Positions 20,940-29,768 are shown, counted from the first letter of the stretch. The stretch: DNA of 44,002 nt from Oscillospiraceae bacterium (GCA_902802565.1 CADCMP010000009.1:1-44002); one strand, 5' to 3'. Numbers and translations are program-made. The notes: generated by a model from the sequence alone, not told the origin.

Positions 20940-21770
20940 ATGAAAATGAAGCGAACAACCATCGCTTTGATTCTGATATCCGCACTGGTCCTTTTGGTAA
21001 TCGCATTACCTGCCGTTGCTGAAGGGAGTACGGGAGATGAGGTCCTTCCGGTTTATGTCAACGGACTGCTGGAAACCCGGTGTGTTCTGGTGAACGGACA
21101 GGCTTATACCTCAGCGGATGAGATGGCGTCGGTCTTCGGGCTCGACGGCAGCGGATGGTATGATTTTGATACCGGGGATTCGGAATTCTCCGGAGATAAT
21201 CTGCTGATCCAGTATCATGGCGGAAACCAATACTGTACTGCAAACGGGCGGTACCTGTATATGCCGGAAGGTATTAAAGAAGTGGAAGGCGTTGCCTATT
21301 ATCCGCTTCGGGTTCTGGCGAAGATATTCGGATTCGGCCTTGTGTGGAATGCGGAACTTCGTGGAATCGAACTGGATACCTCGAACAAGGCTCTGCTGGA
21401 AAACGGTGACTCCTATTACGGAGCCCGGGAGCAGGATCTTCTCGCCCGCATCATCTGGGCGGAATCCGGCAACCAGCCGCTGGAAGGCATGATCGCAGTG
21501 GGCAATGTGGTGTTAAACCGCGTGGCCAGCGAACGATTCCCCAACAGTGTCTACGATGTGGTCTATCAGGCCGGTCAGTTTGATCCGGTGCGCAACGGCA
21601 GTATCAATACCACCCCCAGCGACGAGGCGGTGCTGGCATCCTATTTTTGCCTGGAGGGCGTCAATACGGTAGGAGACGCACTGTTTTTCCAGAATCCTTC
21701 CTCGTCGGGAGTGATCTTCAGCGGTCTGTCGTATATTGCCACCATCGGGGATCATGTGTTCTACCGATAA
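20940..21770 (+). CDS. SleB-type cell-wall hydrolase with copper-amine-oxidase-like stalk domain
   Basis: A 276-residue secreted peptidoglycan hydrolase. Residues 1-27 are a signal peptide. Residues about 35-140 (LPVYVNGLLETRCVLVNGQAYTSADEMASVFG ... YYPLRVLAKIFGFGLVW) are a copper-amine-oxidase N-terminal-like stalk domain, common on clostridial surface proteins. The C-terminal half is Hydrolase_2/SleB: LLARIIWAESGNQPLEGMIAVGNVVLNRV, with the catalytic Glu in WAES, and QFDPVRNGSI. SleB proteins cut cortex peptidoglycan during germination, but free-standing homologues also occur in vegetative cells, and no spore genes are seen here. It has its own promoter, an unusual leader, RBS AGGAGAAGG and a terminator. 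Confidence 0.9.
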   Translation: MKMKRTTIALILISALVLLVIALPAVAEGSTGDEVLPVYVNGLLETRCVLVNGQAYTSADEMASVFGLDGSGWYDFDTGDSEFSGDNLLIQYHGGNQYCTANGRYLYMPEGIKEVEGVAYYPLRVLAKIFGFGLVWNAELRGIELDTSNKALLENGDSYYGAREQDLLARIIWAESGNQPLEGMIAVGNVVLNRVASERFPNSVYDVVYQAGQFDPVRNGSINTTPSDEAVLASYFCLEGVNTVGDALFFQNPSSSGVIFSGLSYIATIGDHVFYR

Positions 21771-21800
21771 GTTGAAGTTGAAAACAAAATATGATAGCAT

Positions 21801-21833
21801 GAGGTGCATTCATCAGGAATGCATCTCTTTTTA
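21801..21833 (+). terminator. Intrinsic terminator after the cell-wall hydrolase gene
   Basis: GAGGTGCATTC / GAATGCATCTC with loop ATCAG-like, then TTTTTATT; ends just upstream of the rsmG RBS. Confidence 0.8.
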
Positions 21834-21854
21834 TTATGTAAGGTGGTGAGGAAA

Positions 21855-22562
21855 ATGAATCTGGAGGAATATCTGGAGCAGGGACTGGCGGAATGGAAGA
21901 TCCCGTATGACGGTCAGACACTGGATCGTTTCCGTCGGTACTATTCGATGCTGGAAGAGACCAATAAGGTCATGAACCTCACGGCCATTGAAGGGGAGAA
22001 GGATACCGCACAGCTTCATTTTCTGGACTGTGCCGCGCTTCTGAATCACGCCGCTCTGGAAGGGAAGACCGTTGCGGATATCGGCACCGGTGCCGGATTT
22101 CCGGGAATGGTGCTGAAGATCCTCTGCCCGGAGACGCGGTTTGTCCTCATCGACAGTCTGGATAAGCGCATCCGCTTTCTCCAGGAAACCTGTGAAGCGC
22201 TGCAGCTGACGGACATCACCTGCGTGCATGCCCGAGCGGAGGAACTGCCGCAGGAGTTTCGGGAGCATTTTGATGTGGTGACTTCCCGGGCCGTGGCAAG
22301 ACTGTCGGTATTGGCAGAACTCTGTATTCCCTATACCAGACAGGGCGGTCAGTTCATCGCAATGAAAGGGCCGGACTGCGGGGAGGAGATCACGGAGGCC
22401 CGGGAGGCCGTCCGGAAGCTGGGGGGAAAACCGGCAAGGAAAGAGGATTACACCATCCCCGGAACGGATATCACCCACAGCCTGGTGTCCGTCTGTAAGG
22501 ACGGGATCACCTCCCGGCAGTATCCGCGGCGATGGGCACAGATCAAAAAGAGCCCTCTTTAA
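21855..22562 (+). CDS. rsmG: 16S rRNA (guanine-527-N7) methyltransferase RsmG
   Basis: A 235-residue SAM-dependent methyltransferase that modifies G527 of 16S rRNA. Typical sequence: MNLTAIEG, LHFLDCAALL, VADIGTGAGFPGMVLKIL (SAM-binding), FVLIDSLDKRIRFLQE, VTSRAVARLSVLAELC and QFIAMKGP. ATG 21855 has the RBS AGGTGGTGAGG; the frame extends upstream to 21804 but through the terminator. Usually rsmG sits by gidA/mnmG and parAB near the origin; here it is isolated. Confidence 0.95.
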   Translation: MNLEEYLEQGLAEWKIPYDGQTLDRFRRYYSMLEETNKVMNLTAIEGEKDTAQLHFLDCAALLNHAALEGKTVADIGTGAGFPGMVLKILCPETRFVLIDSLDKRIRFLQETCEALQLTDITCVHARAEELPQEFREHFDVVTSRAVARLSVLAELCIPYTRQGGQFIAMKGPDCGEEITEAREAVRKLGGKPARKEDYTIPGTDITHSLVSVCKDGITSRQYPRRWAQIKKSPL

Positions 22563-22582
22563 CAATATAAGGCGCGAGAGGG

Positions 22583-22616
22583 GACTGTCCTCTATGGGGA
22601 CAGTCTGTTGTTTTTT
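22583..22616 (+). terminator. Intrinsic terminator after rsmG
   Basis: GACTGTCC (22583-22590) / GGACAGTC (22598-22605), then TGTTGTTTTTT. Confidence 0.85.
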
Positions 22617-22648
22617 CCGTGGATGCGGGAAGAAGATAACCCAAAAAC

Positions 22649-22676
22649 TTGCCACTGAACAGCAACTCATGATAAT
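22649..22676 (+). promoter_or_regulatory. Promoter for the MacAB-type exporter operon
   Basis: TTGCCA (22649-22654), 16-bp spacer, GATAAT (22671-22676), giving a leader of about 95 nt. Confidence 0.45.
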
Positions 22677-22776
22677 CTCTTCTTAAGAAACGTAATTAGA
22701 ATCAGGATGGTCGCATGTTTCCGACTGTTATCAGAAGGGAGACGGACTTATAAAAGAAACAGGAAAAGGATCCAAG

Positions 22777-24327
22777 ATGCAGAGAAAAGAACGAAAAAGA
22801 ATGTCAAAGAAAATGAAATGGCTCATCGCGATACTGCTTCTGGCAGCCGCAGCATTCTGTGTGTGGTTTTTCGTGATCCGTGACAAAGACGATGCGGGGA
22901 AACCGGTGGACATGACGGATGTTGTGGTGAGACAGAATCTGGACACGACCTACAATACTTCCGGAACGCTGGCCCTGAAGAACCAGAAAGCGGAAAACGC
23001 CATGACGGACGCTTCCGCTTCCTATCGTGTGAAGGAAGTCAATGTCAAGGTCGGCGATGCGGTGAAGGCCGGTGATGTGCTCTATACGCTGGATATGACC
23101 GATGTGGAAACACAGCAGTCGGTGGCAAAACAAAAACTTGCCAACACGCAGGCCCAGAATGATCTGGCCACCAAGGCGGCAAACCGTGATCTGTCCAGCG
23201 CCAAGGCAGCGCAGAGCCAGACTGCTGCGGATTCCGCCGCAAGCGTGAAAGCAGCCAATGAGACCGTGAACAAAGCACAAAGTGCACTGTCTGCTGCGGA
23301 GAAGGAACTGGCGGAGGCCAAAAAACAGGAACAGGAAGCTTATGATAACCTGAAAAAGCAGGCTGCCTCAGCTGGTGAATCGGCGAATACAGAGGAAGCA
23401 GACGACGCGGATGATGCAAAGGCAGTCTATGAGGCGGCAGTCGAGAGAAGAAAGACGGCACAGGAATCGGTCCAGTCAGCACAGGATACCCTGGCAACCG
23501 CCAATGCAGGTCTTCGAGAGGCAAATTCTACTGCAAAGAGCAATAACCGGACCGCGGCAGACGATGTGGCTGCCAAACAGGATGCGTTAGCCAATCAGAA
23601 GCTGACGAATCAGACCAGCATTGCCGATCAGCAGCAGGAGATCAAGAAAAATGAAGAGATCCTGAAGCACGGCGTGGTCAGAGCATCGACAGACGGGACC
23701 GTAACGGAAGTGAATGTTCAGGCCGGCAGTGTCTATGCCGGCGACCGGGCTGTGGTGATCGGAGACGTCTCCCATCTCATGGTTTTGGTTGAAGTGGAGT
23801 CTTCCCACGTTCCTGACATCAAAGAAGGAATGACTGTAGAATTTACCACGGATGCCACCGGGGAGGAGATCCTGTCCGGACTGGTGACCTTCGTGTCTCC
23901 GGTACCTACTGCGGGAACCGAGACAACGACTACGAATGCCGACGGTACGACCTCCGTGGTGCCCGCTTCGGAGTCCTCATCCTCCGGAGGAAAGGTGACG
24001 CATCGCGTGGAAGTTTCGCTGGGCGATATCAATGAACGTCTGCGGGTCGGGATGAAGGCAAAGGTAAACTTTATTTTGGAACGCATCCCGGATGTGCTGT
24101 GTGTCACAACGGAAGCGATCCAGTACGATGAGGATGGCAGCAGTTACCTGATGGTCCAGGATCCCGAGACGGAAGAAAAAACAAAAGTTCCGGTGGAGAC
24201 CGGAATGGTCAGTGACACTTACACGGAGATCGTATCCGGGGAAGTGAACGAAGACGATATCGTAGTTTATACGATCGTTGATTCGGGAGAGGGCGCAGAC
24301 AGTGATGCACTGGAAGGGATCTATTGA
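22777..24327 (+). CDS. HlyD/MacA-like membrane fusion protein of an ABC exporter
   Basis: A 516-residue periplasmic-adaptor-type protein anchored by an N-terminal membrane helix (about residues 14-32). Order: first half of the lipoyl/barrel-sandwich domain (YRVKEVNVKVGDAVKAGDVLYTLD), long Ala/Gln/Glu-rich coiled coil (about 105-295), second half of the lipoyl domain (GVVRASTDGTVTEVNVQAGSVYAGDRAVVIGD), beta-barrel and membrane-proximal domain. A Thr/Ser-rich insert (TETTTTNADGTTSVVPASESSSSGG) at about 385-410 interrupts the barrel. It forms an operon with a MacB-type ATPase and permease, the arrangement of Bacillus YknXYZ. The substrate may be a peptide or antimicrobial; it is not known here. 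Confidence 0.9.
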   Translation: MQRKERKRMSKKMKWLIAILLLAAAAFCVWFFVIRDKDDAGKPVDMTDVVVRQNLDTTYNTSGTLALKNQKAENAMTDASASYRVKEVNVKVGDAVKAGDVLYTLDMTDVETQQSVAKQKLANTQAQNDLATKAANRDLSSAKAAQSQTAADSAASVKAANETVNKAQSALSAAEKELAEAKKQEQEAYDNLKKQAASAGESANTEEADDADDAKAVYEAAVERRKTAQESVQSAQDTLATANAGLREANSTAKSNNRTAADDVAAKQDALANQKLTNQTSIADQQQEIKKNEEILKHGVVRASTDGTVTEVNVQAGSVYAGDRAVVIGDVSHLMVLVEVESSHVPDIKEGMTVEFTTDATGEEILSGLVTFVSPVPTAGTETTTTNADGTTSVVPASESSSSGGKVTHRVEVSLGDINERLRVGMKAKVNFILERIPDVLCVTTEAIQYDEDGSSYLMVQDPETEEKTKVPVETGMVSDTYTEIVSGEVNEDDIVVYTIVDSGEGADSDALEGIY

Positions 24328-24329
24328 TC

Positions 24330-25037
24330 ATGAGTCTGATCCGACTTGAAAACATTATAAAAAAATATCACGAAGGAGAAGAAAACGAACTGGAGGTGCT
24401 CCATGGCGTAGGTCTGAACATCGAGGAAGGAGAGTTCGTTTCCATCGTGGGGGAATCCGGTTCCGGGAAAAGTACGCTGATGAATATCATCGGTTTGCTG
24501 GACCGGCCGAATTCGGGTTCCTATTTTCTGAACGGGCAGGATGTCAGTGAGACGACGGACAATGAACGGTCCCGGATCCGCAATCAGCAGATCGGTTTCG
24601 TGTTCCAGACATACAACCTTATTCCGCGGACAACGGCGGTGAGCAATGTGGAGGTTCCCATGATGTATGCCGGTGTGCCGAAACGGGAGCGCACGGAGCG
24701 TGCACAGTGGCTGTTGGAACGGGTTGGAATGAAGGAACGGATGCAGCACCGTCCGGAGGAACTGTCCGGCGGACAGAAACAGCGTGTGGCCATCGCCCGT
24801 GCCATGGCCAATTCTCCGGCGATCCTTCTTGCGGATGAACCCACCGGGGCTTTGGATTCCCAGACCGGCCGCAGCATCATGGATCTGTTTCATGAATTAA
24901 ACGAAAAGGAACACCGTACCATCGTTCTAATCACCCATTCTCTGCCGTTATCCGAGGAGACCCAGAGGATCCTGACTTTAATGGATGGCAGAATCATCGG
25001 GGACAGAAAGGGCAAATATGCTTCTGGAAAACACTAG
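24330..25037 (+). CDS. MacB/YknY-like ABC transporter ATP-binding protein
   Basis: A 235-residue ATPase. Walker [10 protein letters not shown], signature [14 protein letters not shown], Walker [13 protein letters not shown] and the H-loop LITH are all intact, and the [19 protein letters not shown] stretch is typical of the LolD/MacB group. ATG 24330 follows two bases after the adaptor stop; the last 20 bases overlap the permease start, indicating coupled translation. Confidence 0.94.
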   Translation: MSLIRLENIIKKYHEGEENELEVLHGVGLNIEEGEFVSIVGESGSGKSTLMNIIGLLDRPNSGSYFLNGQDVSETTDNERSRIRNQQIGFVFQTYNLIPRTTAVSNVEVPMMYAGVPKRERTERAQWLLERVGMKERMQHRPEELSGGQKQRVAIARAMANSPAILLADEPTGALDSQTGRSIMDLFHELNEKEHRTIVLITHSLPLSEETQRILTLMDGRIIGDRKGKYASGKH

Positions 25038-26274
25038 TCTGGCACTGGCCAGTTTACAATCCAATAAGCTTCGTACCATGCTGACGATGCTGGGAATCAT
25101 TATCGGCATCGCTGCGGTAATCGCCATCGTTACCATCGGAAATTCCATGACGCGAAGCATGCAGGAGATGATGGCATCCTTCGGAGTCAATAATATCGAT
25201 CTGTATGCCTTCAGCGAAGGGGAAGCAGAAGAGGAACAAACACAGCCGTTTTCCTTCAAGCAGGAGTGGCTTGAGGATATGCTGGAGGAATTTCCCGGAG
25301 AGATCAAGACGGTCTCTGTGGATTCCAGCATCGGTTCTGCAACTCTGGAGCACAACGGGAAGACTGTCAATACCGATGTCATTGGCGTCAGCGCCGGGTA
25401 TCTGGTTGCAAAAGACGTGGAACTCATCGCAGGCAAGTCCATTTCGTCCATGGCATACAGCATTGGGACATGGGACTGTATCGTCTCCGATCTCTTTGTG
25501 GAACTGGCTCTCGGTGTATCACCGGAACAGGCAGTGGGAAAGTCTGTTGAACTGAATCTCAGCGGCAGCGGTTTGCAGGAGCTCCATATTTCCGGTGTCT
25601 ATCATTTCGACTTTGACTCCTGGGTCATGAACTACGGTGATCGGACTGCAAAAAGAGAAGAAGTCAGTACAGAGGTTTACATTCCCTATCGAACGGCGCA
25701 GGAGTTTATGGATGCGCCGGATGAACTGTCGTATTTCACTGTAGTTGCCACAGAGGGGACCGACACCACGGATCTTGCGGAACGGCTGATGAAGTTCTTC
25801 AATGATAAGATCCCGGATGAGACGCATTATACCTGCGAAAGCTACAGTATGCAGTCGATGATAGATGAGAACAACAAGTCGATGGGACAGATGACGTTGG
25901 CAATTTCTCTTATCGCCGGAATTGCATTGCTGGTAGGCGGGATCGGCGTGATGAACATCATGATGGTTTCCATCACCGAACGCACGAGAGAGATCGGAAC
26001 CAGAAAAGCGCTGGGAGCCCCCAACAGTGCAATCCGCATCCAGTTTATTACGGAAGCCATCATCCTCTGCCTGATCGGAGGGGTCATTGGAATCGTCTTA
26101 GGAATCATTTTCGGGATGATCGGATCCAAATTAATGGGCTATAACGGTGAAATAGCGGTATGGAGCATCTTCTTTGCGATGGGCTTCTCCATGCTTATCG
26201 GCGTTTTCTTCGGATACTATCCGGCCAATAAAGCGGCAAAGATGGATCCTATCCTTGCTTTGAGTTACGAATAA
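25018..26274 (+). CDS. MacB/YknZ-like ABC transporter permease
   Basis: A 418-residue permease with the FtsX/MacB topology: one N-terminal membrane helix (LRTMLTMLGIIIGIAAVIAIVTIG), a large extracellular MacB_PCD domain (about residues 45-285), then three C-terminal helices starting with LLVGGIGVMNIMMVSITERTREIGTRKALGA, the coupling-helix motif. ATG 25018 with AAAGGG upstream is preferred over the longer frame from 24985. Together with the two preceding genes it forms a tripartite exporter driven by mechanotransmission. Confidence 0.93.
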   Translation: MLLENTSLALASLQSNKLRTMLTMLGIIIGIAAVIAIVTIGNSMTRSMQEMMASFGVNNIDLYAFSEGEAEEEQTQPFSFKQEWLEDMLEEFPGEIKTVSVDSSIGSATLEHNGKTVNTDVIGVSAGYLVAKDVELIAGKSISSMAYSIGTWDCIVSDLFVELALGVSPEQAVGKSVELNLSGSGLQELHISGVYHFDFDSWVMNYGDRTAKREEVSTEVYIPYRTAQEFMDAPDELSYFTVVATEGTDTTDLAERLMKFFNDKIPDETHYTCESYSMQSMIDENNKSMGQMTLAISLIAGIALLVGGIGVMNIMMVSITERTREIGTRKALGAPNSAIRIQFITEAIILCLIGGVIGIVLGIIFGMIGSKLMGYNGEIAVWSIFFAMGFSMLIGVFFGYYPANKAAKMDPILALSYE

Positions 26275-26289
26275 TGATGGAAAACAATC

Positions 26290-26325
26290 AATACAGGGTG
26301 CTTGGCGGCACTCTGTATTTTTATT
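26290..26325 (+). terminator. Strong intrinsic terminator after the exporter operon
   Basis: Twelve-bp stem AATACAGGGTGC / GCACTCTGTATT with one G-U pair, followed by TTTATT. Confidence 0.92.
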
Positions 26326-26349
26326 CAATACTTCTGAGGTAAATAGTCC

Positions 26350-26377
26350 TTGCTTTATTCCGCTAATGTGCTATTAT
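26350..26377 (+). promoter_or_regulatory. Promoter of the amino-acid transporter operon
   Basis: TTGCTT (26350-26355), 16-bp spacer, TATTAT (26372-26377); the -10 lies between the arms of an inverted repeat. Confidence 0.55.
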
Positions 26378-26384
26378 ATTAGCG
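26361..26384 (+). promoter_or_regulatory. Operator-like inverted repeat over the -10 element
   Basis: CGCTAAT (26361-26367) and ATTAGCG (26378-26384) form a perfect 7-bp inverted repeat with a 10-bp spacer containing the -10 hexamer. Position and spacing fit a repressor site. Confidence 0.55.
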
Positions 26385-26414
26385 AATTATCAAAAACTAA
26401 GCGGAGGTTTCGTT

Positions 26415-27299
26415 ATGAAAAAATATTTTGCACTGCTTCTCGCATTGTGCATGATTTTCGTCCTGTGCGCCTGCGGCGCCGCAGAGACGACTGCTCCGGC
26501 AGAGGATAGCGCAGATACTGCAGCTGCAGATGTCAGCTATGTGATGCTGGATGAACCCATTTCCACCGAGCAGTATGGAATCGGATTCAAGAAAGGCAAT
26601 GAAGAGCTTCGTGACGCTGTTCTGGCTGGTGTTTATCAGCTGTTTAAAGACGGTACCATGGAAGAAATCGCTGCAAAGCCGGATTACGATCTGGTCGACA
26701 TGATCTGCCTGGATGAAGCAGATGCCATCGAGTTTGATATGGACAGCGCAAGCCCCGAGATGAAGGCTCGTGCAACCCTGATCGTCGGCTTCGACGCAGA
26801 GTATCCTCCTTACGGATACAAAGATGAGAAGACCGGAGAATACACCGGCTTTGATCTGGAAATGGCCGAGGCGGTCTGTGAAATCTACGGATGGGAACTG
26901 AAAAAGCAGCCCATCGACTGGGACTCCAAGGACATGGAACTGGAATCCGGCTCCATTGACTGCATCTGGAACGGCTTTACCATGACCGGACGTGAAGAGA
27001 ATTACACCTGGTCGGATGCCTATATCGATAACAGCATCGTGATGCTGACCCGCAGCGATACCGGTATTGAGACTCTGGCGGATCTGAAAGGAAAGAACGT
27101 TGTCACCCAGGCCGGTTCTTCTGCACTCACCGCACTGACGGAAGGCGATGCCACCGATCTGGCAGATACCTTTGCTTCTCTGGAGCAGACTCCGGACTAT
27201 AACTCTGCTGTGCTCGGACTGGACTCCGGACTGTACGATGCTGTGGCCATCGATATCGGTGTTGCTCAGTACTACCTCAACGGAGGAAAAGCCGAATAA
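26415..27299 (+). CDS. Circularly permuted family-3 amino-acid-binding lipoprotein of an ABC transporter
   Basis: A 294-residue solute-binding lipoprotein (lipobox LCAC, Cys20). The order of the fold is permuted. Residues about 41-99 (YVMLDEPISTEQYGIGFKKG ... KDGTMEEIAAK) are the segment that normally forms the C-terminal end of family-3 binding proteins. A linker (100-119) follows, then the usual N-terminal start LIVGFDAEYPPYGY at about 122, the ligand region DWDSKDMELESGSIDCIWNGFTMTGREENY with the carboxylate-binding Arg, and YDAVAIDIGVAQYYLNGGKAE at the very end, exactly where the moved segment would join. All pieces are present once, so the fold can close. RBS GGAGG. A strong terminator separates it from the permease gene, allowing more binding protein than transporter. 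Confidence 0.93.
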   Translation: MKKYFALLLALCMIFVLCACGAAETTAPAEDSADTAAADVSYVMLDEPISTEQYGIGFKKGNEELRDAVLAGVYQLFKDGTMEEIAAKPDYDLVDMICLDEADAIEFDMDSASPEMKARATLIVGFDAEYPPYGYKDEKTGEYTGFDLEMAEAVCEIYGWELKKQPIDWDSKDMELESGSIDCIWNGFTMTGREENYTWSDAYIDNSIVMLTRSDTGIETLADLKGKNVVTQAGSSALTALTEGDATDLADTFASLEQTPDYNSAVLGLDSGLYDAVAIDIGVAQYYLNGGKAE

Positions 27300-27324
27300 T
27301 ACTTCGTTGATCGCATAACAACTC

Positions 27325-27353
27325 AGGACGGCGGGAGCCCCGCCGTCCTTTTT
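27325..27353 (+). terminator. Intrinsic terminator between binding protein and permease genes
   Basis: AGGACGGCGGG (27325-27335) / CCCGCCGTCCT (27339-27349), three-base loop, then TTTT. Partial termination here would give excess binding protein, as is usual in ABC uptake operons. Confidence 0.92.
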
Positions 27354-27384
27354 GTGATTTCATGATGAGAGAGGAGAAATCGGA

Positions 27385-28059
27385 TTGACTTTTCAGCAAA
27401 TGTGTACACAGCTGCTTGAAGGCCTGGAGATGACGCTGATCATCTTCTTTCTTGTGGTAATATTCTCACTGCCTCTGGGACTGATCGTCTGTTTCGGACG
27501 TCGGTCGAAGTTCAAGCCTCTGAGCTGGATCGTACGTGTATTTATCGATATTCTTCGGGGAACACCACTGATGCTGCAACTGTTGGTGGTCATGTACGGA
27601 CCATATTTTCTCTTTGGTATGAGACTGAATCCGACCTGGCGATTTACAGCATTGATAATCGGTTTTGTCATTAACTACTCCGCCTATTTCGCGGAGATCT
27701 ACCGTGCAGGCATCGATTCCATCCCCATCGGCCAGTATGAGGCCGCTGAGGTGCTGGGATATACCAACAGACAGACCTTTATGAAGATCATTCTTCCCCA
27801 GATGGTGAAGCGGGTCATTCCTCCGACGACCAACGAGATCATTACCCTGGTGAAGGATACTTCCATGGCCTTCGTTCTGGCAACGACACCGCCGGAGATG
27901 TTTACGCTGGCAAAACAGATCACTGCCGCAGGACGTATGGGACACGGGGCAAAAAGCATGCTTCCCCTGTTTATTGCAGGTGTGTTTTATTTCGTTCTCA
28001 ATGCCATCGTATCCTGGACCATGGGCAAGCTGGAAAAGAAACTTGCCTATTATCAGTAA
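27385..28059 (+). CDS. Amino-acid ABC transporter permease (His/Glu/Gln/Arg-opine type)
   Basis: A 224-residue polar-amino-acid permease with five predicted membrane segments. Family motifs: VFIDILRGTPLMLQL, the substrate-path AYFAEIYRAGIDSIPIGQ, and the EAA coupling motif QYEAAEVLGYTNRQTFMKIILPQ. Start is TTG 27385, eight bases after GAGGAG. It is followed after 12 bp by the ATPase gene. Only one permease is encoded, so the transporter is probably a homodimer. Confidence 0.95.
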   Translation: MTFQQMCTQLLEGLEMTLIIFFLVVIFSLPLGLIVCFGRRSKFKPLSWIVRVFIDILRGTPLMLQLLVVMYGPYFLFGMRLNPTWRFTALIIGFVINYSAYFAEIYRAGIDSIPIGQYEAAEVLGYTNRQTFMKIILPQMVKRVIPPTTNEIITLVKDTSMAFVLATTPPEMFTLAKQITAAGRMGHGAKSMLPLFIAGVFYFVLNAIVSWTMGKLEKKLAYYQ

Positions 28060-28071
28060 GGAGGTGGTTCT

Positions 28072-28830
28072 GTGATTCTGCAAATGAACAACATCAAAAA
28101 ATCCTTTGGAGATCTGACTGTATTACAGGACATCTCCATGCAGGTTAATGAAGGGGAGGTCATTTCCATTATCGGGCCTTCCGGTTCGGGAAAATCCACC
28201 TTCCTTCGCTGCGCCACTTTCCTGGAGACCATCGATTCCGGTGAGATCAATTACATGGGGACCAAAGCTGCCTGGACCGGAGCAGACGGAAAAGCGGAGT
28301 ATCTGCATAAAAATGAACTGAGAAAAGTGAAGAGCTGGTACGGACTCGTATTCCAGCAGTTCAATCTGTTTCCTCATTACACGGTGCTGAAGAACCTGAT
28401 GGATGCACCCATCCATATCCAGAAGAGGGAGAAGAAGGAAGTGGAAGAGGAGGCCCGTGCACTGTTAAAGCGCATGGGACTGGAAGACAAGGCGGATGCT
28501 TATCCCTGCCAGCTGTCCGGCGGACAGCAGCAGCGTGTGGCCATCGCCCGTGCCCTTGCCATGAATCCGGAAGTGCTGTTCTTTGATGAGCCTACCAGTG
28601 CTCTGGATCCGGAACTCACCGGTGAAGTGCTGAAAGTCATCAAAGCTCTGGCAGAGGACAAAATGACCATGGTCATCGTGACTCATGAGATGAGTTTTGC
28701 CCGGGCCGTGTCAGACCGCGTGATTTTCATGGACGGCGGTGTTATAGTAGAGCAGGGAGATCCCGAAAAAGTCTTCGGCAATCCTTCCGAAGAACGAACC
28801 AAGCAATTTTTGAGGAACTACAATCGATGA
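28072..28830 (+). CDS. Amino-acid ABC transporter ATP-binding protein
   Basis: A 252-residue GlnQ/HisP-like ATPase. Walker [11 protein letters not shown]-loop [10 protein letters not shown], signature [17 protein letters not shown], Walker [16 protein letters not shown] and H-loop VTHEM are intact. Start is GTG 28072 with AAGGAGGT upstream. There is a short extra loop ([20 protein letters not shown]) between the Walker A and Q-loop, found in some clostridial members. Its stop overlaps the ATG of the racemase-like gene. Confidence 0.95.
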   Translation: MILQMNNIKKSFGDLTVLQDISMQVNEGEVISIIGPSGSGKSTFLRCATFLETIDSGEINYMGTKAAWTGADGKAEYLHKNELRKVKSWYGLVFQQFNLFPHYTVLKNLMDAPIHIQKREKKEVEEEARALLKRMGLEDKADAYPCQLSGGQQQRVAIARALAMNPEVLFFDEPTSALDPELTGEVLKVIKALAEDKMTMVIVTHEMSFARAVSDRVIFMDGGVIVEQGDPEKVFGNPSEERTKQFLRNYNR

Positions 28831-29642
28831 AAACCTTTGATATCACGTACAAGACATTCGATCCAACGGGAAACCGCACCATGCTGGTGACCTCTCCCGT
28901 GGAACGGGATGATCAGGCAAAAGCGGCCGGCGGCATCCTGGACCGTGACCGGTCTCTGGAGCAGGTGGCCTTCGTAGAAGGCGAAGGCGGTTCCCGCCGT
29001 CTGCAGATGATGGGCGGAGAGTTCTGCGGCAATGCCACCATGAGTTTTGCCTCCATGCTGGCGGCGGAATCCGGCGTGGATTCTCTGGACACGGAAGTGG
29101 AAGTCTCCGGATGCGACGGGAAGGTCCCGGTGCATGTGGAGAAAGACGGAGAAGGATGGCTGGGAAAAGTCACCATGCCCCTTCCCAACGAGAGCAAAGT
29201 AAAGAATTTTGGACGGTATAAACTTCCCATCGTCCGCTTTGACGGCATCACCCATACCATCGTTACGGAGCGACTTCCCAAACCTCTGGCGGAGATGCTT
29301 ATCCGGGAATGGGCCAACAAGATCCGTGTGGACGCTTTCGGGATCCTGCTGATGAACGAGGACTACACCGAGATGACGCCCATCGTGTACGTGAAGTCCA
29401 CGGATACAGTGGTCAAAGAGAGTTCCTGCGCCAGCGGCACCGCCGCAGTGGGAGCCTATCTTGCCATGGAGAGGAAAGAGCCGGTCAGTCTCACCATTCG
29501 ACAGCCCGGCGGAGAACTTACCGTGGAAGCGGATGTGGCGGACGGGAAAGTCACGAAGCTCATTCTGGGCGGACATGTCACGTGCGTGGACGAAGGACAG
29601 TTTGAAGTGGAAGAGAAGGTCTTCCATCTGAAACACGACTGA
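28827..29642 (+). CDS. DapF-fold amino-acid racemase/epimerase-like enzyme
   Basis: A 271-residue protein of the diaminopimelate-epimerase fold. Both catalytic cysteines are present: Cys67 in GGEFCGNAT and Cys201 in [11 protein letters not shown], the two-base mechanism for cofactor-free racemisation. The DapF signature preceding the second cysteine (ERGxGxT, with the Glu-Arg that holds the distal diaminopimelate carboxylate) is absent; STDTVVKE stands in its place. The protein therefore probably acts on another amino acid, as do the known DapF-like histidine racemases (for example staphylococcal CntK). It is translationally coupled to the amino-acid ABC ATPase (ATGA overlap), which suggests it acts on the imported compound. 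A PhzF-like isomerase is a less likely alternative. Confidence 0.85.
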   Translation: MKTFDITYKTFDPTGNRTMLVTSPVERDDQAKAAGGILDRDRSLEQVAFVEGEGGSRRLQMMGGEFCGNATMSFASMLAAESGVDSLDTEVEVSGCDGKVPVHVEKDGEGWLGKVTMPLPNESKVKNFGRYKLPIVRFDGITHTIVTERLPKPLAEMLIREWANKIRVDAFGILLMNEDYTEMTPIVYVKSTDTVVKESSCASGTAAVGAYLAMERKEPVSLTIRQPGGELTVEADVADGKVTKLILGGHVTCVDEGQFEVEEKVFHLKHD

Positions 29643-29704
29643 TAGATTTCTTCAGGTAAAATGGAATTCACAAAATAAACTTGATTCCAAACCCGATTTT
29701 CAGT

Positions 29705-29752
29705 ATCATGATAACGCGCTTCCCGGGAAGCGCGTTATCATGATTTTTTTAT
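29705..29752 (+). terminator. Intrinsic terminator with 40-bp perfect palindrome
   Basis: Bases 29705-29744 are a perfect 40-bp palindrome centred on CCC|GGG with no mismatches, followed by seven T. It ends the transporter-racemase operon. Confidence 0.93.
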
Positions 29753-29768
29753 TTCAGGGTGAGAAATA

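Noticed and set aside
22610..22640. Possible cyclic-dinucleotide riboswitch or T-box before the MacAB-type operon
   Set aside because: No T-box sequence, no conserved riboswitch core and no terminator between promoter and gene.
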